Positions 30,797 to 40,376 of a stretch of 64,000 bases of DNA are shown here, piece after piece (positions within the stretch are counted from its first letter, which is position 1; every line of letters starts with the position of its first letter). The stretch is from Acidobacteriaceae bacterium (GTDB taxonomy: Bacteria > Acidobacteriota > Terriglobia > Terriglobales > Acidobacteriaceae), in assembly GCA_025462735.1 (NCBI GenBank), contig JAOAPC010000010.1, positions 62,001-126,000 of the forward strand, in the 5' to 3' direction. The notes under the pieces were generated by a model. The model made no database searches and was not told the DNA's origin. It was given only the letters and a program-made list of their open reading frames with translations. A program made the translations under genes and the position numbers.

Positions 30797-31051
30797 CTAG
30801 CGCGAGGCGTTCCGAGGCTGAACTGGACTTTTCACTTCTTTATGCACCCAGCAGCTGGTGAGTAACTCGTCCTTGAAACATGGGTCACAGAGTGCGCGAA
30901 GAATAACTGCATCGTCATGGGTCTTCGCATCATGAATATTAATTTCGGCGTGAGCCACACTCTCGCAATTGTCACAGCTCAGATCGCTGAAATCCAAGTC
31001 AACACCGATTCCCAACGCATTATCAACCATTTTCTTAATCCATTTATTCAT
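30797..31051 (-). CDS. Small CxxC...CxxC protein (possible zinc ribbon)
   Basis: 84 aa: 'LSCDNCESVAHAEINIHDAKTHDDAVILRALCDPCFKDEL'. Confidence 0.55.
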   Translation of the reverse strand: MNKWIKKMVDNALGIGVDLDFSDLSCDNCESVAHAEINIHDAKTHDDAVILRALCDPCFKDELLTSCWVHKEVKSPVQPRNASR

Positions 31052-31725
31052 GGGTTTTCTCCGCTTAGTCCATTAGCGCTTTGTTCAGTCCGGAGCCTCC
31101 CGGTTCTAGGTATCTACTGTCCGTTCCCGGAACAACTTCACTGCTGGCCCGTCCGTCCGTATGGTCCCGTGAAACACGCGAAGCGTAATAGGTGTTTTGC
31201 CTATCCCGTCTCCGTCGGAGCTAGTTGACTCTGGGGTTCGAGCCCGGGATTACCGCTTCACCTGCCCACACCCGCTTCACAACCCTCCCGCCGTCGCCGG
31301 CAGGATTTACTTCAGAATTAGAACTGGCGCGATTTGGGGCCTGGACAGAACACCTCCTCTGCCCACACTCTCGTCACAAATCCAACATTACCGAACGTGC
31401 CTAACTAATCGTCGTAATCCACATCAGGGCCGAGCAAGCGCGATTGGATCAGCTTACCTTTGCGCCTGAATTCAATACCCAACTGTTGTCATCATAGAGT
31501 CTTATTTTCACCGTCGTGTCGCCATAGGTGACCGTAGCAGTGTTGCTTTTGTGGGTTATTCTGTCCTGTTTGATTGCACTATGTTGCTCGTCCATCGAAT
31601 CGTAAAATCCAGGGTCATCGTTACTATCCTTGTGCCCATTGCAATCACTCTGCAATCACTTAACTTTGTTTATCACTGCCTTCTATATACTTCTGTTGCC
31701 GTCCGTGCCCTGTATGTTGTTGAAT

Positions 31726-32037
31726 TTACGTTTTCGCGCGGATTCGATTCCTTCCGCGACGCGTACGCCCACGTGAATGTAATGGCTGGTTGGATTGCTC
31801 TTCTTGTGCTTGTAGCCATGCACGCAGCGACTCAATGCGGTATAAAACCACACCACCAATGAGCACTCTTGGGGGGCCAATGCCTAATCGATGATATCGA
31901 TCGATGGTTCTGCGGCTGCGAGACAGCGCTTGGGCTAACTCATCGGGCCGTAAGTAGCCGTCGAGTAAGCTTGAAAGATCTTTTTTGCTGGGATTAGAGG
32001 CAAGTACCGGTAGGTCGTCGCTCACAGCCTCCTCCAA
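31726..32037 (-). CDS. AlpA/excisionase-like helix-turn-helix protein
   Basis: 'YLRPDELAQALSRSRRTIDRYHRLGIGPPRVLIGGVVLYRIESLRAWLQAQE' next to integrase. Confidence 0.78.
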   Translation of the reverse strand: MEEAVSDDLPVLASNPSKKDLSSLLDGYLRPDELAQALSRSRRTIDRYHRLGIGPPRVLIGGVVLYRIESLRAWLQAQEEQSNQPLHSRGRTRRGRNRIRAKT

Positions 32038-32148
32038 TGGTTAAGATAGCCTCGCTCCACTCCATTGGAATTACTTCCGGCTTAACTTAAGTTACTATAC
32101 ATGCGACAAAAATGTCAAACATTTTCTCCCTTTAAGTCGTGTTGTCCA

Positions 32149-33351
32149 CTACCGGGTTCCACCTTCGAGAATGTCACCAAAAAGATTGGTAGCGTCGCGT
32201 TGCGCTTCGTCTGCCACATGAGCATACCTCCACGTAGTTTGAGGTTGCGTATGCCCGAGCAGCTTGCCCACTACCTGCAACGAAATTCCGTTTGATACGA
32301 GCTGACTCGCATAGGTATGCCGTAGATCGTGAATTCGTAATGTAGGCCGGTACTTGTACACCGTCTTTCGGCGTTTGCCCTTTTTAGTCTCGATGTTGAC
32401 CAGGCCTGCAGCTTTGCAGACTTGCAGCCACGGACGCCAAACAGTTACACGGGACTCATGTTTATTCGTCCCAGGGAAGAGTGGACCATCTGCAACCTTG
32501 GGCTTCATCTCATGGAGTAGCTTCAGTGCGGGCGCACTTAACGGAACGTGTTCGATGCGCTTTTGTTTTGTGTGATGACTAGGCTTCGTCCAAACACCCC
32601 GCTCTAAGTCGAACTGTGCCCACTCAGCTCTTAACACTTCGCTCGCCCGCGCACCAGTGAGCATCAACAATCGGAGTGCGTTTGCTGGTCGTCGATCTGG
32701 ATAAGAGTCGAGGGCGAGGTTAAATCGCCGCAGTTCTTCAACGGTGAGCCATCTCTCGCGCCGGTCTTCATGAAAGCGAGGAACGCCCCGGGCTGGATTG
32801 TGCTCACACCATCCCCACTCGTTCGCCAGGGAGAACATCTTGGATAATAGAGACAGCATGCGGTTCGCATGGTACGGAGTTCCCTTGAGTGACGCGTGCA
32901 AAGATCCGATATCCCTTTTCCCGACCCCTGCCAATCTTAACCCGCCGATCCGTGGCTGAATAATGTTCTGGATGATCTGCCGGTCATTCCGAACACTGGA
33001 AGGCCGTTTGTGAGTGACTGCATAACGATCCAGGTACTGTGAAGCCAAATCTGCGACGGTCGGTTCTGCCCGTCGTTGTTCGCGGTCCTCGAGCGGATCG
33101 GAACCATCGGCTATCGCCCCCCTCAACTGTAACGCTCGCTGCCGCGCGGCCGCGGCGCTTAGCTCTGGATGACGGCCAATCGTGAATCGCCGCTCCCTTC
33201 CGTGGATGTGATAGTTAATAATGAATGAAACCACGCCCCCGGAAGTAATGCGCACGCCAAAGCCCGGGATTTCCTTGTCATATTGAATGCGGTTACCCTT
33301 TGCTGGCAACTGAAGCTTTGCAATCATCTTTTCAGTGATCTTGTCTGCCAT
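32149..33351 (-). CDS. Tyrosine recombinase/integrase (phage-type)
   Basis: 400 aa; 'LLMLTGARASEVLRAEW...LRIHDLRHTYASQLVSNGISLQVVGKLLGHTQPQTTWRYAHV'. Confidence 0.95.
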   Translation of the reverse strand: MADKITEKMIAKLQLPAKGNRIQYDKEIPGFGVRITSGGVVSFIINYHIHGRERRFTIGRHPELSAAAARQRALQLRGAIADGSDPLEDREQRRAEPTVADLASQYLDRYAVTHKRPSSVRNDRQIIQNIIQPRIGGLRLAGVGKRDIGSLHASLKGTPYHANRMLSLLSKMFSLANEWGWCEHNPARGVPRFHEDRRERWLTVEELRRFNLALDSYPDRRPANALRLLMLTGARASEVLRAEWAQFDLERGVWTKPSHHTKQKRIEHVPLSAPALKLLHEMKPKVADGPLFPGTNKHESRVTVWRPWLQVCKAAGLVNIETKKGKRRKTVYKYRPTLRIHDLRHTYASQLVSNGISLQVVGKLLGHTQPQTTWRYAHVADEAQRDATNLFGDILEGGTR

Positions 33352-33355
33352 AATC

Positions 33356-33376
33356 CTGTGTCCGTACTGTGTCCGT
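33356..33376 (+). repeat. Tandem GTGTCCGTAC-type direct repeat, right end, just upstream of integrase start
   Basis: CTGTGTCCGTACTGTGTCCGT, 5 nt from the integrase ATG. Confidence 0.6.
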
Positions 33377-33500
33377 CGAAAATGAGTGTTTATGAATGCT
33401 AGTGTCTGATATTGTCAGCGTACCGTCAACCTATGTCTAAGATAAATAAGGATATCGGTGTAGGTTGTTTATTTCTGTGCCCGCCTAATAAGTAAGGTAT

Positions 33501-33547
33501 CAGATTCTGGATCTGCTTATCGGGGTTCGAATCCCTGGGGGCAACCA
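33501..33547 (+). repeat. attR (duplicated tRNA-Gln 3' fragment, one G shorter)
   Basis: CAGATTCTGGATCTGCTTATCGGGGTTCGAATCCCTGGGGGCAACCA. Confidence 0.92.
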
Positions 33548-33579
33548 AATATTTTCCACACTTGCGCCACATCCCTCTG

Positions 33580-33835
33580 ATTGGTTTTGCTCTTCCTGGT
33601 GCGGATTGATGCAGAGTTGTTTTCGAATCCCACCGGTCCGTCCACGCCATATCCGCGCCGGAAATCAAGTGGCAGTAGGCATCAACCGCGATCTGAATTG
33701 AACTGAGACCCATTTGATCTTTCACATAGCAAGCGAGGCCCCATCTTGAATAAGCAGCTCCCGAACGTGTGCAGATCGTGGAACCGGAAGCGCCGAACAC
33801 CAGATTTCTCGTGCAGTACCTAGTCGTGAAACGGT
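33580..33835 (-). pseudogene. Decayed C-terminal fragment of a second tyrosine recombinase
   Basis: Minus-strand frames together read 'RRFRFHDLHTFGS', 'RELLIQDGASLA' and 'YVKDQMGLSSIQIAVDAYCHLISGADMAWTDRWDSKTT', the integrase C-terminus broken by frameshifts. Confidence 0.75.
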
Positions 33836-33842
33836 GATCTCA

Positions 33843-35672
33843 TCAAGAGTTGGAGCGCGGCACATTGGCTGCCTTCTCGTCGAGCTCCGCCCAGAGTGCG
33901 TAAAGTGCGTCCAGATCCTTCTGCGCCCCTTCCATTTCGGCATGAACCGTCACGAGCTTGGGACCATCACTGGCAATTGCCGGATTCTCCAGCTCGGCGC
34001 GCTTGCTTTGCAGAAGGCGCTCGGCATCAGCGATGCGTTGCTCGATTCCGGCATACTCCCGCGCTTCCAGGTACGAGAGCTTCTTCTTCGCTGGCACTGA
34101 CGAATCAGAAGAGGCGAGAACAGGCGCGGTCGAACCGACTTGCGCTTTCATTCCCGGCTTGCGTTCAGCCTGCCACGATTCCCACTGCGCATAATCCGCG
34201 AAACTTTCTGCGCTGCCCCGGCCATCGAGGCCGAGCACAATGTTCGAGACGCGATCCAGCATGTAGCGGTCATGGGTCACCAACACCAGCGAGCCGCGAA
34301 ATTCGAGCAGGCTTTCTTCAAGAATCTCAAGCGTAGGAATATCAAGGTCGTTAGTGGGCTCATCGAGCAGGAGAACGTCGGCTGGCTGCAGCATGAGCTG
34401 AGCGATCAGGACGCGCGCCCGTTCGCCTCCGGAAAGCCGCTCAACCGGTTGACTGAGCTGCTCGCCGGTAAACAGAAATTTAGCCGCCCACGACGCGACG
34501 TGAATGACGCGATCCTGATAGACGACCGAGTCTCCTTCCGGAGCGAGAGCGCGGCGCAGAGTCATATTCGTATCAAGCTGGCGGCTTTGGTCGAAATACA
34601 CAATACGCAACCAGTCTGCGCGACGAACCTCTCCGCCGGTCGGTGTCCGCTCTCCTCTCAACAGGCGTAGCAGACTGGTTTTGCCGCTACCGTTCGGCCC
34701 GACTAATCCAACTCGCATGCCGGCGGTAATGATGAAGTTGAGCCGCTCGAAAAGTTTTCGCTTTCCGACTTCGCAAGTGACATTCTCGAGTTCGATCAGG
34801 CGCTTGGTCTTACGATCGGTCGCCGAGAAGTCAATTTGGGCACTTGCGCTGCGTGTCCTCGCATTCAAATCGGCGAGTTCGCCTATTAACTCGCCGGCCT
34901 TATCAATGCGTGCCTTCGATTTGCGAGTGCGCGCTTTGGCTCCTCGCCGCAGCCACTCGATTTCAGAATGGACTAAATTTTCCAGTGCTTCCTGGCGTTT
35001 CGACTGGGCATGGAGGAACTCTTCTTTCTTTTCCAGGAACGCGCTGTAGTTTCCGCGAACTCGCAGCAACCCATCCGGATATACGCGGCTGAGTTCTGCC
35101 ATCTCGCTCGCTATATTCTCTAGGAAATATCGGTCGTGGCTTACCACAACGCAGGCAAAGGCCGCTTCCTCCAGCAAAGCTTCGAGCCATTCAATTCCGG
35201 CGAGGTCCAGATGGTTCGTGGGCTCATCGAGCAGCAAGACGTCGGGGGCCTGGACCAGGGCTTCTACAATCGCGAGACGCTTCTGCCAGCCTCCGGACAA
35301 CGCGGCAGCCTCGGCTTCGAGATTTTCGAACCCTGCACGGCCCAGGGTCTCGGTAAAGTGTGCGCCATGTTCCGAGTCGGGGTTCGACGAACTCTTGAGT
35401 GCCCTCTCAATAACGGCCCGCACATTTTGGCCTGTTCCAAAATGCGAGTCCTGCTCTACGTAAGCCAACCGCAGACGCTTGCGGATCGCCACGTTCCCGC
35501 TGTCGGGCTCTTCGGTCCCCGCCAGTATCCGCATCAAGGTGGACTTCCCCGAACCATTCGGTCCAATTAACCCGATACGGCTTCCTTCAGAAACCGTGAA
35601 AGACACATCCTCAAAGAGGGGCTTCGCTCCAAAGGACTTTGAGATCTTCTGTGCATTGATGATCGGCGGCAA
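33843..35672 (-). CDS. ABC-F family ATP-binding protein
   Basis: Two ABC domains (GPNGSGKST...LSGGWQKRLAIVEAL...DEPTNHLD; GPNGSGKTS...LSGGERARVLIAQL...DEPTNDLD). Confidence 0.93.
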   Translation of the reverse strand: MPPIINAQKISKSFGAKPLFEDVSFTVSEGSRIGLIGPNGSGKSTLMRILAGTEEPDSGNVAIRKRLRLAYVEQDSHFGTGQNVRAVIERALKSSSNPDSEHGAHFTETLGRAGFENLEAEAAALSGGWQKRLAIVEALVQAPDVLLLDEPTNHLDLAGIEWLEALLEEAAFACVVVSHDRYFLENIASEMAELSRVYPDGLLRVRGNYSAFLEKKEEFLHAQSKRQEALENLVHSEIEWLRRGAKARTRKSKARIDKAGELIGELADLNARTRSASAQIDFSATDRKTKRLIELENVTCEVGKRKLFERLNFIITAGMRVGLVGPNGSGKTSLLRLLRGERTPTGGEVRRADWLRIVYFDQSRQLDTNMTLRRALAPEGDSVVYQDRVIHVASWAAKFLFTGEQLSQPVERLSGGERARVLIAQLMLQPADVLLLDEPTNDLDIPTLEILEESLLEFRGSLVLVTHDRYMLDRVSNIVLGLDGRGSAESFADYAQWESWQAERKPGMKAQVGSTAPVLASSDSSVPAKKKLSYLEAREYAGIEQRIADAERLLQSKRAELENPAIASDGPKLVTVHAEMEGAQKDLDALYALWAELDEKAANVPRSNS

Positions 35673-35783
35673 CGGTGGCGGTCTCCTGCTAATTACGAAC
35701 TACGGTTTTTGGCGAGAATAGGTCGGGCACGTCAAACGTATTGCGACGAGGCGCGAGGTGGGTCGCCACGAGCATAGTGGTTA

Positions 35784-37460
35784 CTACATCAATTCAACTT
35801 CGATTTTCTTTGTGGTCGTGTCCAGCTTCGTGATGCGAAACTGGCGAACCTGTCCTGGCCGGATTTCTTGCGGCTTCGATGACTCCGGAACGGCTCCACT
35901 TTTCCAGCGTGCTGCGAGCATCGAACTCAGCGAAGCGACGTCCGTCCCTGCTCCGGCGGGACGATTAGCATTTTCCTGCTTCGCCTTCGAAATGCTGCAC
36001 GCTGCGCGGATTCCTTCACCTAGTTCCACATGCGCCGCTTCGCCCGAAACTTCTACCACGCGACCGCTGACCATATCACCTTGCTGGTGCTCGGCGACAT
36101 ATTCATCAATGCTGGTCGGAACTAACTGCTTCATACCAAGCTTCAGCCTGCGTTTCGCAGTGTCGACTTCGAGCACCTGTGCTTTCACCAACTGCCCGAC
36201 TTTAAGCACATCCTGCGGATGATTAATTCTCTTCTCCGCGCTGATGTCACTCACGTGAACCATGCCCTCTATGCCTTCCCCCACCTGCACGAACGCGCCA
36301 AACTTGGTAAGGCCCACGACCGGGCCCTCGACCGCCAACCCAATCGGAAATTTCTGCGCAGCATCGGCCCAAGGATCGCCTAGCGCTTGCTTCAACCCCA
36401 ACGACATTCGCTGTTCACCCGGGTTCACTCCAAGGATCACAGCCTCGACTGTGTCGCCACTCTTCACCAAGTCGCTTGGCTGGCGTACTTTTTTGACCCA
36501 CGACATTTCGGACACGTGAATCATTCCCTCAACTCCCGGCTCTAGTTCAACGAATGCGCCGAAGTCCATTACGCGAGTGACAGTACCGCGGACCCGCTCG
36601 CCCACTTTGTACTTATCCGGAACTGAATCCCACGGTTGCGGCTGAAGCTGCTTCATTCCAATCGAAATGCGGCGCTTCTCAGCATCAATCTTGAGAACTC
36701 TTGCTTCGACCTGCTGGCCAACGCTAAGCACGTCCGCAGGCTTATTGATACGGCTCCAGGAAATGTCGCTGACATGAAGCAGAGCGTCTGCCCCGCCTAC
36801 ATCGACGAACGCACCATAATCGGTCAGGCTTCGCACGGTGCCGCTGATCGTCTCGCCCTCCGACAGTTCGGAGTAGCGCCGGTCCTTGAGGGTTTGCTCT
36901 TCTTGTTCGGCAACAATGCGCCTATCGACGACGATGTCTTCATCTGCAGCATCCAGCTTGATTATTCGACAACGGATCTCCTGCTCGACCAATTTCTCCA
37001 TCTCTGCCGCATCCCGCGCTCCGCTGCGCGAGGCCGGCATAAAAGCACGCACGCCCACGTCGACGCTCAAGCCGCCCTTAACAACGCCGGTGACGGTGCC
37101 AACAATCGTGGTTTTATTAGCAAACGCCCTTTCCAGCGCCGCCCAGTCAGCCGGACGGGCCGCTTTGCTTCGAGTCAATAGGTAATAGCCTTCAGGATCA
37201 CGCCCTTTTATCGTGACCTGCACCTTATCGCCGGGTTTCAGTGCCTCGCGGTCGCTCTGGAATTCCGACAGCGGCAATACGCCTTCCGTCTTGAATCCGA
37301 GATCAACGAATATTGAGTCCGGCGATATCGACACCATCGTGCCCTCACGCAATCCTTCTGCTCTCTTAGGAGCCCGGCTGCGCTCGAATTGAGAAAGGAT
37401 CGAGCCGAACGACTCGCCTGGTTCGGCCTTCATCGGTACTTCTGGGGTTTTTGAGGACAT
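35784..37460 (-). CDS. rpsA: S1 RNA-binding domain protein (30S ribosomal protein S1-like)
   Basis: Repeated S1 domains, e.g. 'GERVRGTVTRVMDFGAFVELEPGVEGMIHVSEMSW'. Confidence 0.85.
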   Translation of the reverse strand: MSSKTPEVPMKAEPGESFGSILSQFERSRAPKRAEGLREGTMVSISPDSIFVDLGFKTEGVLPLSEFQSDREALKPGDKVQVTIKGRDPEGYYLLTRSKAARPADWAALERAFANKTTIVGTVTGVVKGGLSVDVGVRAFMPASRSGARDAAEMEKLVEQEIRCRIIKLDAADEDIVVDRRIVAEQEEQTLKDRRYSELSEGETISGTVRSLTDYGAFVDVGGADALLHVSDISWSRINKPADVLSVGQQVEARVLKIDAEKRRISIGMKQLQPQPWDSVPDKYKVGERVRGTVTRVMDFGAFVELEPGVEGMIHVSEMSWVKKVRQPSDLVKSGDTVEAVILGVNPGEQRMSLGLKQALGDPWADAAQKFPIGLAVEGPVVGLTKFGAFVQVGEGIEGMVHVSDISAEKRINHPQDVLKVGQLVKAQVLEVDTAKRRLKLGMKQLVPTSIDEYVAEHQQGDMVSGRVVEVSGEAAHVELGEGIRAACSISKAKQENANRPAGAGTDVASLSSMLAARWKSGAVPESSKPQEIRPGQVRQFRITKLDTTTKKIEVELM

Positions 37461-37669
37461 GTAGGATTACAGGCCGCCATGGCTTGATGCTTCAAGGATA
37501 ACATCGCATATAACCACCTAGAGACAGATCATGAGATGTTTGCGTAGTTGCTTTGGATTGAGAACCCTTGTCAGGTATCGCGGCACCCGAACTCCTACGG
37601 ATCGCTGACCATCTCTCCGCGTGGCAATGCAAATGAATGCTGAAGGTTAGCAATTTCCCGGCCGCCGAA

Positions 37670-40234
37670 TCAACGGGCGCCATGTTTTTGATGGTCGGGA
37701 TCCATTTCCCGTGTACGCAGCCCAGCCATCTCTAGCGCTTGCAGTACGAATGCATTCCAAGCGAACACTCGGTGGTACCCGAAGAATGGATGACTCGGAT
37801 CCGTAGCCAGATATTCCTGACTGGTAGGAAAATCGGGAGCGATATTAATCTCCGCCCAAAGCCGGTTGGGGATAGCTTGATCTGCTTTTGTCCATCCATG
37901 AAGTTTTCCCGCGACATATCCACATATCTCAATCCGCATCCAACTCCCGCCGTTGTAGTAGATGCCGTCCATGTTGTGGTTTGCGTAGTTGGCGGCATGT
38001 TCCTTGCTTATCATGGGATGCCAGGCGTCGGTGAAATAATCCCAACCCTTACCATCCTTCGTGAGACCGATAAATATTGGGCGTACAGTGCCGTCGGCGG
38101 CCGGATAGGGAGCGTCTTTCCGAGGCAGCAACACAGGAATACGGTCAAGATGGTTAATCATCATTTCGTCCGTCAAGATTTTGCGTCCGAACAACCAGAG
38201 GGAAAGAAACTCAGGAAAGATTTCGCCAAAACCGATGGCGTCGCTGATCTTCCTGGTCGGGCGGACAAATTTCAGCACGGGATCGTAGTACGAGCGATAG
38301 ACGCTCTCCGTCTTCTCAATGTAGCCTTCTGAAATTTCATCGCTGACGCCCGGGATATTAAGTGCCTTGATCACGCGCAGCGTCACGGCCAGCATGCCCT
38401 GATTTTCGCAGAGCTCTGAGACACCCTCGGGATAATCAATCACGTCCAGTTGTCCCATCACGAACTGTGCCCAACAAATACCATCGTGCCGTCGATCGTA
38501 GGTTTGCAAACAATATTCAGCCGCTCTTCGGATCCTCTCCATCGGCAGCACGGTTCCGAAGCGTGTACGGTTTAGGAGGGCCCACATGAGCCATAACGGG
38601 GTCGAGTCATTCGATTTGCGCTCCAGATTGGCCATGTACGGCTCTACCAGAGTGTTGATTGCGCCGTTCTCGCCTTGGTTTGCTGCCCAGAGATCGAATA
38701 CTCCTTCATTTAATTCGCGATTGTGAATACCGTTAACTGTGAAGAAACTGTCGCGCATATACATCTCGCCTGCCGCTGAATACCAAATGCTTGGTGCGAC
38801 CATCGGTCGACCGTATTCCGGGGTCACGGACCAGCAAAGCATCAGCAAGTCAGAGTAAAGAACTTTTTCAGTATCGCTACCACGGAAGCCCAGTCCATCG
38901 GCAAGATGACGCTGGGAAGCAAGGCGATAATCGCGAAGCGTGTTTGGAATACCGTCATCAACAAAGATGAAAGAGGTCTTTGCTTCCGTACGGTCCATTT
39001 CGAGACGATGGTAAGGCTGCAAACCTGTGGAAAGGCGCCTAAGTTGCAGCTCTCTAATTTCGATTCTTAGTGCGCCTGCGGCGGATTGGATCCCGATGTC
39101 TTGTTCGGATGCCGCCATGGAAATGTATAAAGTGCCGCCATCTCCGATCAATGAGGGAAAAAACGCTTCGGTTTGGAATTCCGACCATTCCGCCAGAGAC
39201 TCTGGAACGCGGTCGTTGTAGAGCGAAATGTTCTGCAGCCGATTTAGCTGTTTATCCGCATCCCATACCTGCACCGAAAACGACTGAGGTGAACGGTACC
39301 TGAACCGCAGCGAATATATCTCAGTTCCTTTCGCGGAAAATGGAATGACCACACCGGCCCGGGAACTCCGGATAGACAATACCGTTGTTCCGTCGTGTTC
39401 TTCCAGGCTCAAGTCACCCTGCTTGCGCCAGTCGGAAATTGCCGGAAGGGCTACGGGAGCGCCAGAGCCCTGATTTTCTTCGCGTACAAGCGCTTCGCCA
39501 AAGGTCTGTTGCACAAAGAACTGCCGCTTCTCACCTTCAATGTTGCGGGAAACGTAATAAAGGTTTACGTCAGGGATTTGCCGTGGCGCTGGTTTTGTAG
39601 GCTTCCCATCGCGTCGTATCAAACGGCTCCATCCGTTGCGGTAGCCGGAGTCGGTAAGCAAGGCTAGTGTGAGGTCCGCATTTGTTCGAAAGCCGGCAGC
39701 GGGAAAGTATTCACGCAAGGCCCCGCCTCGACAGTTAACCTGATCGAAGCTCCACACGCTTGCTGGTGGTTCCAATGGTTCCAAGCGGTTACTTACCTGG
39801 TAGAACAATTCGTACATATCAATCTGGTGGAATCGAATCTGCTTCCGTACCACCTGAGGGGTGACCACGCGATATTCCACCCTCGCAAAAACCGTGGCAT
39901 TTAGATTTGGAAGCTTGCACTCACCTTCGAGAAGCAGATGATCGTCAGTGCCTGTGCACGAAGTGGCCCGCCAGTTCTGTACTCTCTGTTCGAGACTGCG
40001 ATCACTATTTTGAAAGACCGCAGAAAATTCGCCTTCACCGCTTTGGGCTACCGGTTGGCCATCGAAGAGAATAACTGTTTGATAGCCCTGTCGAGCATCT
40101 CCTGACGCTCGAAGGCTAACCTTAGCGTGCGGAGATCGAATGCTCGTTGCTGCAGACCCATCCCGCCCACAGACCATACCCGCGACCCCAGTCGCGGCTG
40201 AACTGGCGATGAATTGACGGCGCGAGATCCGCAT
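37670..40234 (-). CDS. Tat-exported protein of unknown function, possibly carbohydrate-active
   Basis: 'MRISRRQFIASSAATGVAG' twin-arginine signal; in a locus with GH130-like and TonB receptor genes. Confidence 0.75.
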   Translation of the reverse strand: MRISRRQFIASSAATGVAGMVCGRDGSAATSIRSPHAKVSLRASGDARQGYQTVILFDGQPVAQSGEGEFSAVFQNSDRSLEQRVQNWRATSCTGTDDHLLLEGECKLPNLNATVFARVEYRVVTPQVVRKQIRFHQIDMYELFYQVSNRLEPLEPPASVWSFDQVNCRGGALREYFPAAGFRTNADLTLALLTDSGYRNGWSRLIRRDGKPTKPAPRQIPDVNLYYVSRNIEGEKRQFFVQQTFGEALVREENQGSGAPVALPAISDWRKQGDLSLEEHDGTTVLSIRSSRAGVVIPFSAKGTEIYSLRFRYRSPQSFSVQVWDADKQLNRLQNISLYNDRVPESLAEWSEFQTEAFFPSLIGDGGTLYISMAASEQDIGIQSAAGALRIEIRELQLRRLSTGLQPYHRLEMDRTEAKTSFIFVDDGIPNTLRDYRLASQRHLADGLGFRGSDTEKVLYSDLLMLCWSVTPEYGRPMVAPSIWYSAAGEMYMRDSFFTVNGIHNRELNEGVFDLWAANQGENGAINTLVEPYMANLERKSNDSTPLWLMWALLNRTRFGTVLPMERIRRAAEYCLQTYDRRHDGICWAQFVMGQLDVIDYPEGVSELCENQGMLAVTLRVIKALNIPGVSDEISEGYIEKTESVYRSYYDPVLKFVRPTRKISDAIGFGEIFPEFLSLWLFGRKILTDEMMINHLDRIPVLLPRKDAPYPAADGTVRPIFIGLTKDGKGWDYFTDAWHPMISKEHAANYANHNMDGIYYNGGSWMRIEICGYVAGKLHGWTKADQAIPNRLWAEINIAPDFPTSQEYLATDPSHPFFGYHRVFAWNAFVLQALEMAGLRTREMDPDHQKHGAR

Positions 40235-40376
40235 AGTCTCCCCTCGAGCAGTTTTTCCTTGCAATGCCTGTAGACCACAGCGCCACCAAGAGGCTCACAA
40301 TCCGCAATTCTAGGAAAGCTTTGTTGCGAAACTGGATGCCAGCAAAACAAAAAGCTTTAAAGGGATTCGCCTCAAC

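Larger units (their letters stand above)
10750..33547. mobile_element. Integrative genomic island inserted in tRNA-Gln(CUG) 3' end
   Basis: 41-nt exact direct repeat of tRNA 3' part at both ends, tyrosine integrase next to the right copy, AlpA-like HTH protein, accessory gene content. Confidence 0.92.

Noticed and set aside
31631-31660. TTGCAATCACTCTGCAATCACTT as another copy of the hairpin motif
   Set aside because: Only shares GCAATCA; lacks the TTGA centre and paired arms, so not counted.
33426-33800. ORF 33426-33800(-) as one intact protein
   Set aside because: Fusion of the attR tRNA-antisense string ('APRDSNPDKQIQNL') with a fossil integrase fragment; not a real gene.
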